A stretch of DNA of 64,000 nt from Acidobacteriota bacterium. GTDB taxonomy: Bacteria; Acidobacteriota; Blastocatellia; Pyrinomonadales; Pyrinomonadaceae. The stretch spans positions 157,605-221,604 of the forward strand of contig JAEWFC010000010.1 in the NCBI GenBank assembly GCA_023389035.1. The letters are read 5' to 3'. Below, one piece after another: positions 26,501 to 34,817 of this stretch. A program made the position numbers and the translations under genes. Each line of letters starts with the position of its first letter. Position 1 is the stretch's first letter. The notes under the pieces are model-generated. The model saw only the letters and a list, made by a program, of their open reading frames with translations. It was not told the DNA's origin and searched no databases.

Positions 26501-27008
26501 CGACCGGCGTCACCAGTTCGTAGCGAATCCGGTATTCTTCCTGCCTTACGGCTTCGAAGTTTCATCTGCGATCAGGCTGCGTTCGGGAACACCGTTGAAC
26601 ACCTACATAGGTACAGACGCTAACGGCGATAACGTTTTCAACGATCGGCCGCTTGTCGTTCCAGGCCTTGAGTTCCGTCGCAACAATTTCCGCAACAATC
26701 CTGTCTATGACATTGATCTGCGGGTTCAGAAGGGTTTCAATTTCGACGAAAGAAAACGGCTTGTACTATCGGCCGAGATCTTCAACGTTTTTAACCTTCC
26801 GAACATCTTGTTCGCGTTCCCTGGAACTAACTCGACGTCGGGTTCGCTCCTCCAGTATTGCAACCCGAGCTCGCACCTTTGCGGTTTAGAAGGGCCGACT
26901 AACCCGAACTTTATGCAGATCAGACAGGCCGACGGCCGGATCAGTCTGCAGACACGTCCGGGCAGCCAGGCTTTCCAGATGCAGCTCGGTGCTCGCTTTA
27001 ACTTCTAG
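23586..27008 (+). CDS. Oar-type TonB-dependent receptor with carboxypeptidase-regulatory domain
   Basis: Outer-membrane receptor of 1140 residues. A signal peptide (ending near PAATAQS) precedes a CarboxypepD_reg-like Ig domain at about residues 36-115 ([33 protein letters not shown]). The plug domain contains [34 protein letters not shown] and [19 protein letters not shown]. The large beta-barrel ends in LGARFNF, with the usual C-terminal Phe. The [26 protein letters not shown] block is typical of Acidobacterial Oar-like receptors. No SusD partner, TonB or ExbBD gene is adjacent. An AGAGGT site precedes the ATG. The ligand is unknown; complex carbohydrates or peptides are likely. Confidence 0.93.
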   Translation: [1140 protein letters not shown]

Positions 27009-27033
27009 TTTCTTTCCCGCGGAGAGATCCCTC

Positions 27034-27068
27034 AGGCACGTCCTAAATTATTGGGCGTGCCTTTTTTC
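27034..27068 (+). terminator. Intrinsic terminator after the receptor gene
   Basis: AGGCACG (27034-27040) pairs with CGTGCCT (27056-27062); a run of six Ts follows. The loop is 15 bases and AT-rich. Confidence 0.8.
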
Positions 27069-27133
27069 TTAACGGAACAGACATTTTCCGCCGTTGTCTT
27101 CGGCTTTTCTTGTATCATCTTGTTACATACTCG

Positions 27134-28255
27134 ATGCGAATACTGCAGATATCATCGGCAAAGACCTTTGGCGGCGGCGAACGCCATGTCGTGGACCTTT
27201 GCCGCGGGCTGCAATCTCGCGGACACGATGTATTTGCGGCTCTTAGACCGACTAGCCAATGGCAGGGCCGGCTAGATTTTTTGCCACCCGAACGACTGCT
27301 TCGTGTATCAATACGGAATTCGATCGGGGTCTTCAGTGCGATCAAGATGGCTGAGTTTGCCCGTGAGCACGACATTGACGTGATACATGCCCACGTCGCG
27401 CGTGATTACATCCCAGCAAGCATTGCCTGCATGGCAGCGCGAGACGCAAGGTTTGTACTCACACGTCATGTGATGTTTCCCCTTAAACCGTTCAATCGTT
27501 TCGCACTCAAGAATCTTTCAATGGCGATCGGCGTCTCTGAGGCAGTCGGGGGTGAGTTGAGACGCATCTTTCCGTACGATAAAGTTCGGGTAATTCCTAA
27601 CGGGCTGGACACGCAGGCGATGGATGCCGAGGAGACAGCACGACTTCGAAGTGAATTTCGATCAATGCATTCGATACCCGGCGATGCTCAAGTTGTCGGG
27701 ACACTAGGTGAACTTAAAGAACTAAAAGGCCAGCGTGAATTCGTTCTTGCCGCAGCCGAGATCGTTAAAAAGATACCGAATTGCAGGTTTGTAATAGTAG
27801 GCCTCGACAACACGATGGACAAGCGGTTCCGCCGTGATCTTAAGCGGTTGGCTCAAGTGTCCGGGATCGATGACCGGATCTTATGGCTTGACTGGCTGGA
27901 GGACACAGCTCCGTTCTATGCGGCGATCGATGTTTTTGTTTCGCCTTCACATTCGGAAAGCTTCGGCCTTGCGATACTCGAAGCGATGGGCAATGGAAAG
28001 GCGATCGTTTCTACCTCCACCGACGGAGCGAAGCAGCTGCTGAACGACTGCGGGGCGCTAGTGGGTGTCAATGACGTAGTTGGCATGGCCGACGCTATCG
28101 CACGAACGCTAACGGACCCTGAACTGCTCGCAGCATCCGGGCGTTCGGCTCGGAGGGTCGCGTCAGAGAACTACTCTCTTGATCGTATGATAATCGCCAC
28201 CGAGCAACTCTATGCTGAACTGGTTTCAGACCGCATAGCCTCCCCACTTAAATGA
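27134..28255 (+). CDS. Glycosyltransferase family 4 protein
   Basis: A 373-residue cytoplasmic GT-B retaining glycosyltransferase. ATG 27134 is chosen because it gives the usual N-terminus MRILQISSAKTFGGGERHV, with the acceptor-side GGxE motif. The C-terminal nucleotide-sugar domain has VIPNGLD, VGTLGELKELKGQ and the E-x7-E-like motif SPSHSESFGLAILEAMGNG, followed by GA.L...D. Its stop overlaps the start of the debranching enzyme gene by four bases (ATGA), so they act together. A role in glycogen or another alpha-glucan is likely, but the donor is not determined. Confidence 0.87.
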   Translation: MRILQISSAKTFGGGERHVVDLCRGLQSRGHDVFAALRPTSQWQGRLDFLPPERLLRVSIRNSIGVFSAIKMAEFAREHDIDVIHAHVARDYIPASIACMAARDARFVLTRHVMFPLKPFNRFALKNLSMAIGVSEAVGGELRRIFPYDKVRVIPNGLDTQAMDAEETARLRSEFRSMHSIPGDAQVVGTLGELKELKGQREFVLAAAEIVKKIPNCRFVIVGLDNTMDKRFRRDLKRLAQVSGIDDRILWLDWLEDTAPFYAAIDVFVSPSHSESFGLAILEAMGNGKAIVSTSTDGAKQLLNDCGALVGVNDVVGMADAIARTLTDPELLAASGRSARRVASENYSLDRMIIATEQLYAELVSDRIASPLK

Positions 28256-30189
28256 TCAAGTTAGAACGTGATTTATGCAGCGACTTCGGGGCCGCAACGT
28301 CTCGAGAATGGCTCGAAACGAACGGCATTGGCGGTTTCTCGATGGGAACTGTTTCCGGTGCCAATACAAGGCGATATCATGGGATGCTGACCGCCGCTCT
28401 CCGGCCTCCGCTAGGGCGTGTGACGCTGTTATCGAAGCTTGAAGAGACTCTGATCATCGACGGCTCCCGGTTCGAGCTTTCGTCCAACGTTTACCCGGGA
28501 CGCGTGTACCCTGACGGATTTAAGTATATCCAGGGCTTTCGGCTCGATCCGTTCCCTATCTGGACGTACGAGGTCTCGGGGATAACCTTGGAGAAACGCG
28601 TCTTCATGGCACACGGTCGAAATGCTGTTATCTGCCGATGGGAGATTGTTAGTGGTATTTCGACGGAGGTCAGGCTGGAAGTTAAGCCTCTGATCTCGTA
28701 CACCGATTATCACCATCTTCAACACGAGGACCATCCTTTCAACGGATCGTTCACATCGACGAATAACATCGTCGCTATCAGGCCGTACGACCATATGCCC
28801 GAACTGCATTTTGCCCACAACGCCAACAGCGTCGAAGGGACGGGGCATTGGTTCCACAATTTTGAACTTGCGCTCGAAAAAGAACGCGGCTTCGACTTTA
28901 GGGAGGATCTCTTCCAGCCCTTTGCGTTGACGTTCGATCTCGCCGACTCAGCGACTCTTATCGCTTCGTTGGACCGCGAGGACATGTCGAAGGCTGACGT
29001 CTGGGAAGCTGACGAGATCACCCGCAGGTCAGAGATCATCGCCCAATCGGGGCATCACACCGAGTTTGGAAAGCAGCTTGTAGCCGCAGCCGATCAATTT
29101 ATCGTCCGCCGCGGCACCGGGCATACTGTTATCGCTGGTTACCCGTGGTTCTCCGATTGGGGCCGAGACACAATGATCTCACTGCCCGGACTAACGCTTT
29201 CAACCGGCCGTCCCGAGATCGCACGAGACATCATCCTGGAATACAGCCTCCATATATCCGAAGGAATGCTCCCAAATCGCTTTCCCGACGAGGGCGAGAC
29301 CCCGGACTACAACACGGTCGATGCCACGCTCTGGTATTTCGAAGCGATCCGGCAGTATACCGAGAGTACGGGCGATCATGACCTGGCTGAATCATTGTAT
29401 GAGCAACTGGCAGACGTGATAGCATGGCACCTTCGCGGAACGCGTTACAATATTCATGTCGACACGGACGGCCTGCTTTACGCGGGTGAATCCGATCATC
29501 AGCTAACCTGGATGGATGCGAAGATCGGAGATAAGGTCATTACGCCCCGCACAGGCAAGGCCGTCGAGATCCAAGCCCTGTGGTACAACGCGTTGAAGAT
29601 AATGTCCGGGTTTGCACTGCGTCTTGGCCATGATGAGGATCACGTCCGGTTCGAATCGATGGCGGATCTGGCGAAGCTTAGTTTCAACGGCCTGTTCTGG
29701 AATGAAGACGCAAACTGCCTTTATGACGTCGTCGAGAACGGCCACAGGGATGGGTCTATTCGACCGAACCAGATCTTCGCGATCTCTCTTCACTATCCGT
29801 TGCTTGATCGTGTGCGATGGAGGGCCGTTTTGGAAACGGTCGAAAAAGAACTGCTTACGCCGTTCGGACTGAGATCTCTGTCACCTGCCGATCCCGCCTT
29901 CGTTCCTTATTATCTTGGATCCCCGTTTGAAAGAGATTCCGGATATCATCAGGGCACGGTCTGGGGATGGTTGATCGGCCCTTTCATCGACGCCTTTCGC
30001 AAGGTTCACGGCGATTCGGAGGCCGCAGTGGCGGAGATGCTTTCGGGGTTCGAGGGGCATTTGTACCAAGCGGGCCTGGGCCAGGTCTCGGAAATATTTG
30101 ACGGAATGGCGCCGCATCGGCCGCGCGGCTGCCCTGCTCAGGCTTGGAGCGTCGGAGAACTCCTTCGGATCCTCAGTCCTCGATCTTAG
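28252..30189 (+). CDS. Glycogen debranching enzyme (amylo-alpha-1,6-glucosidase)
   Basis: A 645-residue protein made of an N-terminal GDE_N beta domain and a C-terminal (alpha/alpha)6 amylo-1,6-glucosidase domain (GH133-like). Landmarks are REWLETNGIGGFSMGTVSGANTRRYHG at the start, IAGYPWFSDWGRDTMISLPGL with the catalytic-region Asp, NRFPDEGETPDYNTVDATLW, YAGESDHQLTWMDAKIGD, and HQGTVWGWLIGPF near the C-terminus. These are the canonical archaeal/bacterial debranching enzyme motifs. It is translationally coupled to the upstream GT4. The 3' end overlaps the convergent PAAR-like gene by 17 bases. Confidence 0.93.
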   Translation: MIKLERDLCSDFGAATSREWLETNGIGGFSMGTVSGANTRRYHGMLTAALRPPLGRVTLLSKLEETLIIDGSRFELSSNVYPGRVYPDGFKYIQGFRLDPFPIWTYEVSGITLEKRVFMAHGRNAVICRWEIVSGISTEVRLEVKPLISYTDYHHLQHEDHPFNGSFTSTNNIVAIRPYDHMPELHFAHNANSVEGTGHWFHNFELALEKERGFDFREDLFQPFALTFDLADSATLIASLDREDMSKADVWEADEITRRSEIIAQSGHHTEFGKQLVAAADQFIVRRGTGHTVIAGYPWFSDWGRDTMISLPGLTLSTGRPEIARDIILEYSLHISEGMLPNRFPDEGETPDYNTVDATLWYFEAIRQYTESTGDHDLAESLYEQLADVIAWHLRGTRYNIHVDTDGLLYAGESDHQLTWMDAKIGDKVITPRTGKAVEIQALWYNALKIMSGFALRLGHDEDHVRFESMADLAKLSFNGLFWNEDANCLYDVVENGHRDGSIRPNQIFAISLHYPLLDRVRWRAVLETVEKELLTPFGLRSLSPADPAFVPYYLGSPFERDSGYHQGTVWGWLIGPFIDAFRKVHGDSEAAVAEMLSGFEGHLYQAGLGQVSEIFDGMAPHRPRGCPAQAWSVGELLRILSPRS

Positions 30190-30544
30190 TGAAGTGTGAT
30201 GGCTCCCTGTCCATGACCTGATGCGATGCGATGATCACCGGACCGGCAGGTGTCCCGTTAGCAGCAAGGCATAGTCCGTTACTTTGATTTGTAAGAACCG
30301 GTGTTCCTTTCACCAGCATCATAGGAGAGCCTGTCAGCCACTGAACACGTTGACAGGGCATTGGGATCATCGCTGATCCAATAAACATAACGTTCGGACA
30401 GCCCGCTATCAAGAACGTGTCCGTCAACAGCATAGGCGGACTTCCCTGGACACGGTGTGCTGTATATGACGAAGGAACGTGCGATATAGGTGCCCCGTGC
30501 GGGCAGAGCAAGACGGTCTGCGAGTTTAAAATGAAGCTTGCCAT
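30173..30544 (-). CDS. PAAR-like (DUF4280-type) spike-tip protein
   Basis: A 123-residue protein with the order of Gly/Cys/His motifs seen in PAAR-like proteins: CPHGAP at 14-19, VQGSPPMLLTDTFLIAGCPN, PCQRVQW, and VKGTPVLTNQSNGLCLAANGTPAGP. These proteins cap beta-helical spikes of type VI or extracellular contractile injection systems and often carry toxins, but this one is short with no toxin extension. No Hcp, VgrG, sheath or baseplate gene occurs in the window, so it is an orphan. Its 3' end overlaps the convergent debranching enzyme gene. Family recognition is good; the function here is unknown. Confidence 0.78.
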   Translation of the reverse strand: MASFILNSQTVLLCPHGAPISHVPSSYTAHRVQGSPPMLLTDTFLIAGCPNVMFIGSAMIPMPCQRVQWLTGSPMMLVKGTPVLTNQSNGLCLAANGTPAGPVIIASHQVMDREPSHFTKIED

Positions 30545-30706
30545 AAAAGGTAACTCCCTGGCTGATCCCCAGCTGTCGAATGGAATAAGGCTTTTGCATT
30601 ATTCCACCGTTCGCATCTCCGGTCAAAACAATCCGCGAAATACGCGTTTAGAGTTTGAAACTAGAAACTTGAGATTCCCGGTATTAGCAATTTATCTTAT
30701 TCATAT

Positions 30707-32014
30707 ATGCGATTTGTCCCTGTCATCATTCTCTCCCTATTTCTTTCTGCGTCTGCAGTTGCTCAGCCCGGTTCTGAATTGGCAGAGCTTTGGGAAAAGG
30801 AGCACGTTTCCAAGATCGCGCCGTCGAATATGAGGCATCGCGATCTTCTTCCAATGCTAGACGCCCTTAAAAAGCTGGGAGTAAAAGTTGAGCAGGTCGG
30901 ATCGAGCTATGCGGGGCGGTCGATCCATCAGATCGAGTTCGGCAAAGGCCCGCTGAAAGTGTTCATGTGGTCGCAGATGCACGGCGACGAACCGACCGCG
31001 ACGCCGGCACTGATCGACATGTTCACCGTGCTGTACGCAAACCGTGACAAAGATTGGGTAAAGCGGATCGAGGAAAAGATGACGATCCGTGCAGTACCGA
31101 TGCTGAACCCAGATGGTGCTGAACTTTTCGTTCGCCGAAGCCTGCAGGGGATCGATATAAATCGCGACGCAATTGATCTCAGAACACCTGAGGCCCAACT
31201 CTTAAAGCGCCTACGCGCAGAGTGGCAGCCGCATATCGGATTCAATCTGCATAACCAGAACTCACTGACGGCGGCCGGGCCGACGAGTAAACAGGCCGCG
31301 ATATCGTTTCTCGTCGTTTACGGCGATCCTGAGAAAACCGAGACCGAGGGACACATTCGCAACAAACGATTGGTCGCCGCTATGACAGCAGCGCTAAATC
31401 CATTTCTTCCTGGACACATAGGCCGTTATGGTGATGAATGGACACCAACGGCCTTTGGTGACAATTTCTCAGCGTGGGGAACGCCTGTGATCCTGATCGA
31501 GACCGGCGGGCTATACGGAAAAGACGAGATGTACCTGGTGAAGATGAACTTCATCGCATTTCTAACAGCGTTTCGGGCGCTCGCAGATGGAAGCGAAGGA
31601 TCGTTCAGCCCGGCGAATTACGACCTGATCCCGAGAAACTCCGGCGGCCGGATAGTGGACGTGGTTTTCCGGAACGCGACGATCATCTACCGGACCCAAC
31701 CAACGGCCGTGAACGTGGCGGACATCGCTTTGGTTCGCGAACGCCGCCGAGCGGAATTTAATGCACCTGCTAACATCCGCCGACTCGGACCCGCGCTTAA
31801 TGTTGCGGGATTGGAGGAATACGATGCGAGCGGGTTTAACGTGATCGGGCGATTCCAGCCGGTTAAGCAGGGCGCCATAGGCGAACTTTTGTTTTACAGC
31901 AAGTCCCGTGCGATCAACTGGGCAGCTGAAGACGTTATGAAAGAGTTTCCGCCCGACGCCGTCTATTCGGTCGGCAGTTGGGTGGTCGGCGAAGGCGTCG
32001 TTCCTAAACGTTGA
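30707..32014 (+). CDS. Exported M14-family zinc carboxypeptidase
   Basis: A 435-residue protein with a signal peptide (MRFVPVIILSLFLSASAVAQ). The M14 zinc site is complete: HGDE (HxxE) in WSQMHGDEPTATP, and His in GFNLHNQNS. The substrate-binding stretch GIDINRDAID follows NPDGAELF. The catalytic Glu lies in VILIETGGLYG. The C-terminal ~120 residues form a beta-rich extension (IVDVVFRNATIIYRT, FNVIGRFQPV). It probably trims peptides or peptidoglycan fragments in the periplasm. It diverges from the PAAR-like gene across about 160 bp, which should hold both promoters. Confidence 0.9.
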   Translation: MRFVPVIILSLFLSASAVAQPGSELAELWEKEHVSKIAPSNMRHRDLLPMLDALKKLGVKVEQVGSSYAGRSIHQIEFGKGPLKVFMWSQMHGDEPTATPALIDMFTVLYANRDKDWVKRIEEKMTIRAVPMLNPDGAELFVRRSLQGIDINRDAIDLRTPEAQLLKRLRAEWQPHIGFNLHNQNSLTAAGPTSKQAAISFLVVYGDPEKTETEGHIRNKRLVAAMTAALNPFLPGHIGRYGDEWTPTAFGDNFSAWGTPVILIETGGLYGKDEMYLVKMNFIAFLTAFRALADGSEGSFSPANYDLIPRNSGGRIVDVVFRNATIIYRTQPTAVNVADIALVRERRRAEFNAPANIRRLGPALNVAGLEEYDASGFNVIGRFQPVKQGAIGELLFYSKSRAINWAAEDVMKEFPPDAVYSVGSWVVGEGVVPKR

Positions 32015-32078
32015 TCCCGATGGACAGGTCTACGGCAGCCGAATTATCCTAGATTCACAAGCCTCTAGCCGGTTGTGT

Positions 32079-33764
32079 ATGCTTTCTCTTCTCCGAATCA
32101 GCAATGTAGCCTTGATCGACCAACTCGAGATAGAGTTCGGCGAAGGCCTTAATTTGCTCACGGGGGAAACCGGATCGGGCAAATCGATCATCGTGGACAG
32201 TCTCGGAGCTCTTACGGGCGAACGCGTTTCTTCCGATCTGGTAAAGGAAGGTTCTGAGACAGCATTGATCGAGGGGCTATTTACGCTAAACGCTGAGCCG
32301 CCGCTTTTGCAGATGCTTCACGACGCCGGGATCGAGTTCGACTCGGACGGCAGCATTGAACTGATTATCCGCCGGGAGATCTCAGTCAACGGACGGAATC
32401 GCATTTACATAAACGGCAGGCTCGCTACTGCTTCTCTGCTGAAACAGATCGGGGCACACCTGGTCGATATTCACGGTCAAGGTGAACAAAGCTCTCTATC
32501 AGAGCCCGCCACCCACCTCAAGTTGCTCGACGAATTTGCCCGGAATAGGGAGCTACGGAAATCCGTTGCAGGAGCGTTCAGCGACTGGACGTCTGCAAGA
32601 TCGGAGCTCGCTAAGCTCGAGCAGGGCGAATCTGAAAAGCTTCAGATGATCGATGTCTTGCGATTTCAGGTCGCAGAGATCGACCGCCTCGCTCTCAAAC
32701 CCGGTGAAGCCGCCGATCTTGAAGATGAAAAACGCCGTCTTAATAACACCGAGAAGCTTTCAGCTCTTAGCAGCGAAGCCCTCGACCTCTTATATGAATC
32801 GGATACGGCGACTGTCACAACGCTCGAAAAGGCGATGCGAAACGTTGAGGAACTCGCGGAGTTTGATACTCGCTTTGCTGGATATAAGGAAGGCCTGGAC
32901 ACGGCGCAAGCCGTGCTTCAGGACCTGTCGTTCGCCGTAAGAGATTTTGCGACGCACCTAGAATTTTCGCCGGAGCGCCTAGAAGTTATCGAGGATCGAC
33001 TGGCAGAGATCACACGTGTTTCCCGTAAATATGGTGGGACGATCGAATCGGCCCTTGCTCATCAGAGCGAGGCTGCGGCAAAGCTCGACGCGATCGAAAA
33101 CTCTGAGTTACATCAGGAAGAGATGCGGCAGCGCCTCGCGAAAGCAGCTCAACAATATTTAGAAATTGCCCATCGCCTTCACTCATCTCGATCAAAGGCG
33201 GCTCGATCTTTTGCGAAGGAGACCCGTGCGGCATTGGCTGCGGTAGCACTGGAAAAAGCAATGTTCGATGTAGTGGTGACGGCGTCGGAGACGGACGACT
33301 CGAGGTGGACGGCGGCCGGTTTCGATCGCGTAGAGTTCCTCTTTTCAGCTAATCCGGGAGAATCGGCAAAGCCTCTCAGGAAGGTCGCATCGGGCGGCGA
33401 ATCATCACGCTTGATGCTTATTCTAAAGACCACTGCTCGTGGCTCCCATGCAGATAAGACGGCAGTCTTCGACGAGGTAGACGCCGGGATCGGCGGTCGT
33501 GTCGCGGAAGCGGTCGGGTCGAAGCTCAAGGAACTCGCGTTTACACAACAGGTTCTTTGCGTCACGCACCAACCGCAGGTCGCCTCGCAGGCGGACCGCC
33601 ACTTCGTCGTCGAAAAGTCGTTGGTTAAGAACGGTACGGTGATCGCAGTCCGTCGATTGAGTGACAGCGAACGCATTGAAGAGATCGCGAGGATGCTTGC
33701 GGGCGAGACGATCACCAAGGCCGCTCGGGAGAATGCACGAGAGCTGATCGCCGCGGCCGGTTAG
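32079..33764 (+). CDS. recN: DNA repair protein RecN
   Basis: SMC-like ATPase that acts in double-strand-break repair. ATG 32079 gives the standard N-terminus MLSLLRISNVALIDQLEIEF; two codons upstream an in-frame TTG is less likely. Walker A is GETGSGKS (about residues 30-37). Two long coiled-coil arms occupy about 150-340. The signature VASGGESSRLML, the Walker B VFDEVDAGIGG and the switch CVTHQPQVASQAD lie near the C-terminus. The 561-residue length is normal. The asparaginase gene follows after 12 bases, so they are probably co-transcribed. No LexA-type box was identified upstream. Confidence 0.96.
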   Translation: MLSLLRISNVALIDQLEIEFGEGLNLLTGETGSGKSIIVDSLGALTGERVSSDLVKEGSETALIEGLFTLNAEPPLLQMLHDAGIEFDSDGSIELIIRREISVNGRNRIYINGRLATASLLKQIGAHLVDIHGQGEQSSLSEPATHLKLLDEFARNRELRKSVAGAFSDWTSARSELAKLEQGESEKLQMIDVLRFQVAEIDRLALKPGEAADLEDEKRRLNNTEKLSALSSEALDLLYESDTATVTTLEKAMRNVEELAEFDTRFAGYKEGLDTAQAVLQDLSFAVRDFATHLEFSPERLEVIEDRLAEITRVSRKYGGTIESALAHQSEAAAKLDAIENSELHQEEMRQRLAKAAQQYLEIAHRLHSSRSKAARSFAKETRAALAAVALEKAMFDVVVTASETDDSRWTAAGFDRVEFLFSANPGESAKPLRKVASGGESSRLMLILKTTARGSHADKTAVFDEVDAGIGGRVAEAVGSKLKELAFTQQVLCVTHQPQVASQADRHFVVEKSLVKNGTVIAVRRLSDSERIEEIARMLAGETITKAARENARELIAAAG

Positions 33765-33776
33765 TCGGGAAAAGAT

Positions 33777-34784
33777 ATGCCTGCAGAGATATTGGCAAAG
33801 GTGATTCGCGGCGAAACTATTGAATCCGTTCATCGCGGTCATCTGATCGCGATCGACGGGAATGGTGAGACCGTTCTTTCGGTCGGAGACCCGCAGACCG
33901 TTACGTTCTTTCGTTCGGCGTCAAAGCCGTTTCAAGCATTGCCATGCCTTGTGAGCGGAGCCGCCGACGCTTTCGGATTCTCTGATGAAGAGATCGCCCT
34001 CGCATGTGCGTCACACTCGGGCGAGGCGAGGCATGTTCGCATCGCGGCATTGATGCTGGAACGAACCGGTTTAGGCGAAGCACATCTCCATTGCGGTTCA
34101 CATTTGCCCTTCTACGAGAAGGAAGCTGAGCGAATGCTTCGCGAGGGCGAACGACCGACCCAACTGCACAACAATTGCTCAGGAAAGCATGCCGCGATGC
34201 TCGCCTTGGCGAAGCATATCGAGGCGGATATCGGTACTTACGAATTGGTGCAAAATCCGGTTCAGGAATTGATCCTCGATACCGTCGCGAGATTCACCGA
34301 GGTGCCCATTTCTGACATCGCAATAGCCATCGATGGCTGCGTCGCACCGAACTTCGCTTTGCCCCTTTCGGGAATGGCGACGGCATTCATCAATCTGATT
34401 CGCCCGACAAAATTTGACGAGATCACAGCGACGGCTTGCGGACGGATAGTTTCTGCGATGTCCGGCTTCCCGGAGCTCATCGGCGGGAGCGAACGGCTCG
34501 ACACGATGCTGATGCAGGCTGCTGAAGCAAAGATAATCTCAAAGGTCGGAGCTGACGGCGTTTGGCTTTGCGGAGTTTTACCGAGTGACGAGTTCCCGAC
34601 GGGACTCGCCATCGCTCTAAAGATCGAAGACGGTGACGATCGCCGCGCACGTCCGGTCGTAGCACTCGAAGTCTTGCGAAAACTCGGCCTCATTTCGGCT
34701 GATTCGATGCCTGACGTCTCACCATTGCCGATCAAGAATCGCCGAGGCGACATTGTCGGCCGCGTGGAAGCAAGCACATTCTAG
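33777..34784 (+). CDS. Asparaginase, ReAV/AnsA-like
   Basis: A 335-residue cytoplasmic enzyme of the class 3 L-asparaginase family, typified by Rhizobium etli asparaginase. It shows the family's serine motif FFRSASKPFQALP, CASHSGEARHV, HCGSHLP, LHNNCSGKHAAMLALA with the metal-binding Cys and SxxK-like Lys, DGCVAPNFALPL, and GADGVWLCGV. The sequence differs from the E. coli and plant types, so this family assignment is firm. Co-transcription with recN is likely, but I see no functional link. It converges on the next gene with a 33-base gap. Confidence 0.9.
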   Translation: MPAEILAKVIRGETIESVHRGHLIAIDGNGETVLSVGDPQTVTFFRSASKPFQALPCLVSGAADAFGFSDEEIALACASHSGEARHVRIAALMLERTGLGEAHLHCGSHLPFYEKEAERMLREGERPTQLHNNCSGKHAAMLALAKHIEADIGTYELVQNPVQELILDTVARFTEVPISDIAIAIDGCVAPNFALPLSGMATAFINLIRPTKFDEITATACGRIVSAMSGFPELIGGSERLDTMLMQAAEAKIISKVGADGVWLCGVLPSDEFPTGLAIALKIEDGDDRRARPVVALEVLRKLGLISADSMPDVSPLPIKNRRGDIVGRVEASTF

Positions 34785-34817
34785 CTTTGGAGAATGGCCG
34801 ATCAGGGGCCGGCCGAG

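Noticed and set aside
30173..30544. Type VI secretion locus
   Set aside because: A single PAAR-like gene with no other T6SS or phage-like genes in 64 kb.
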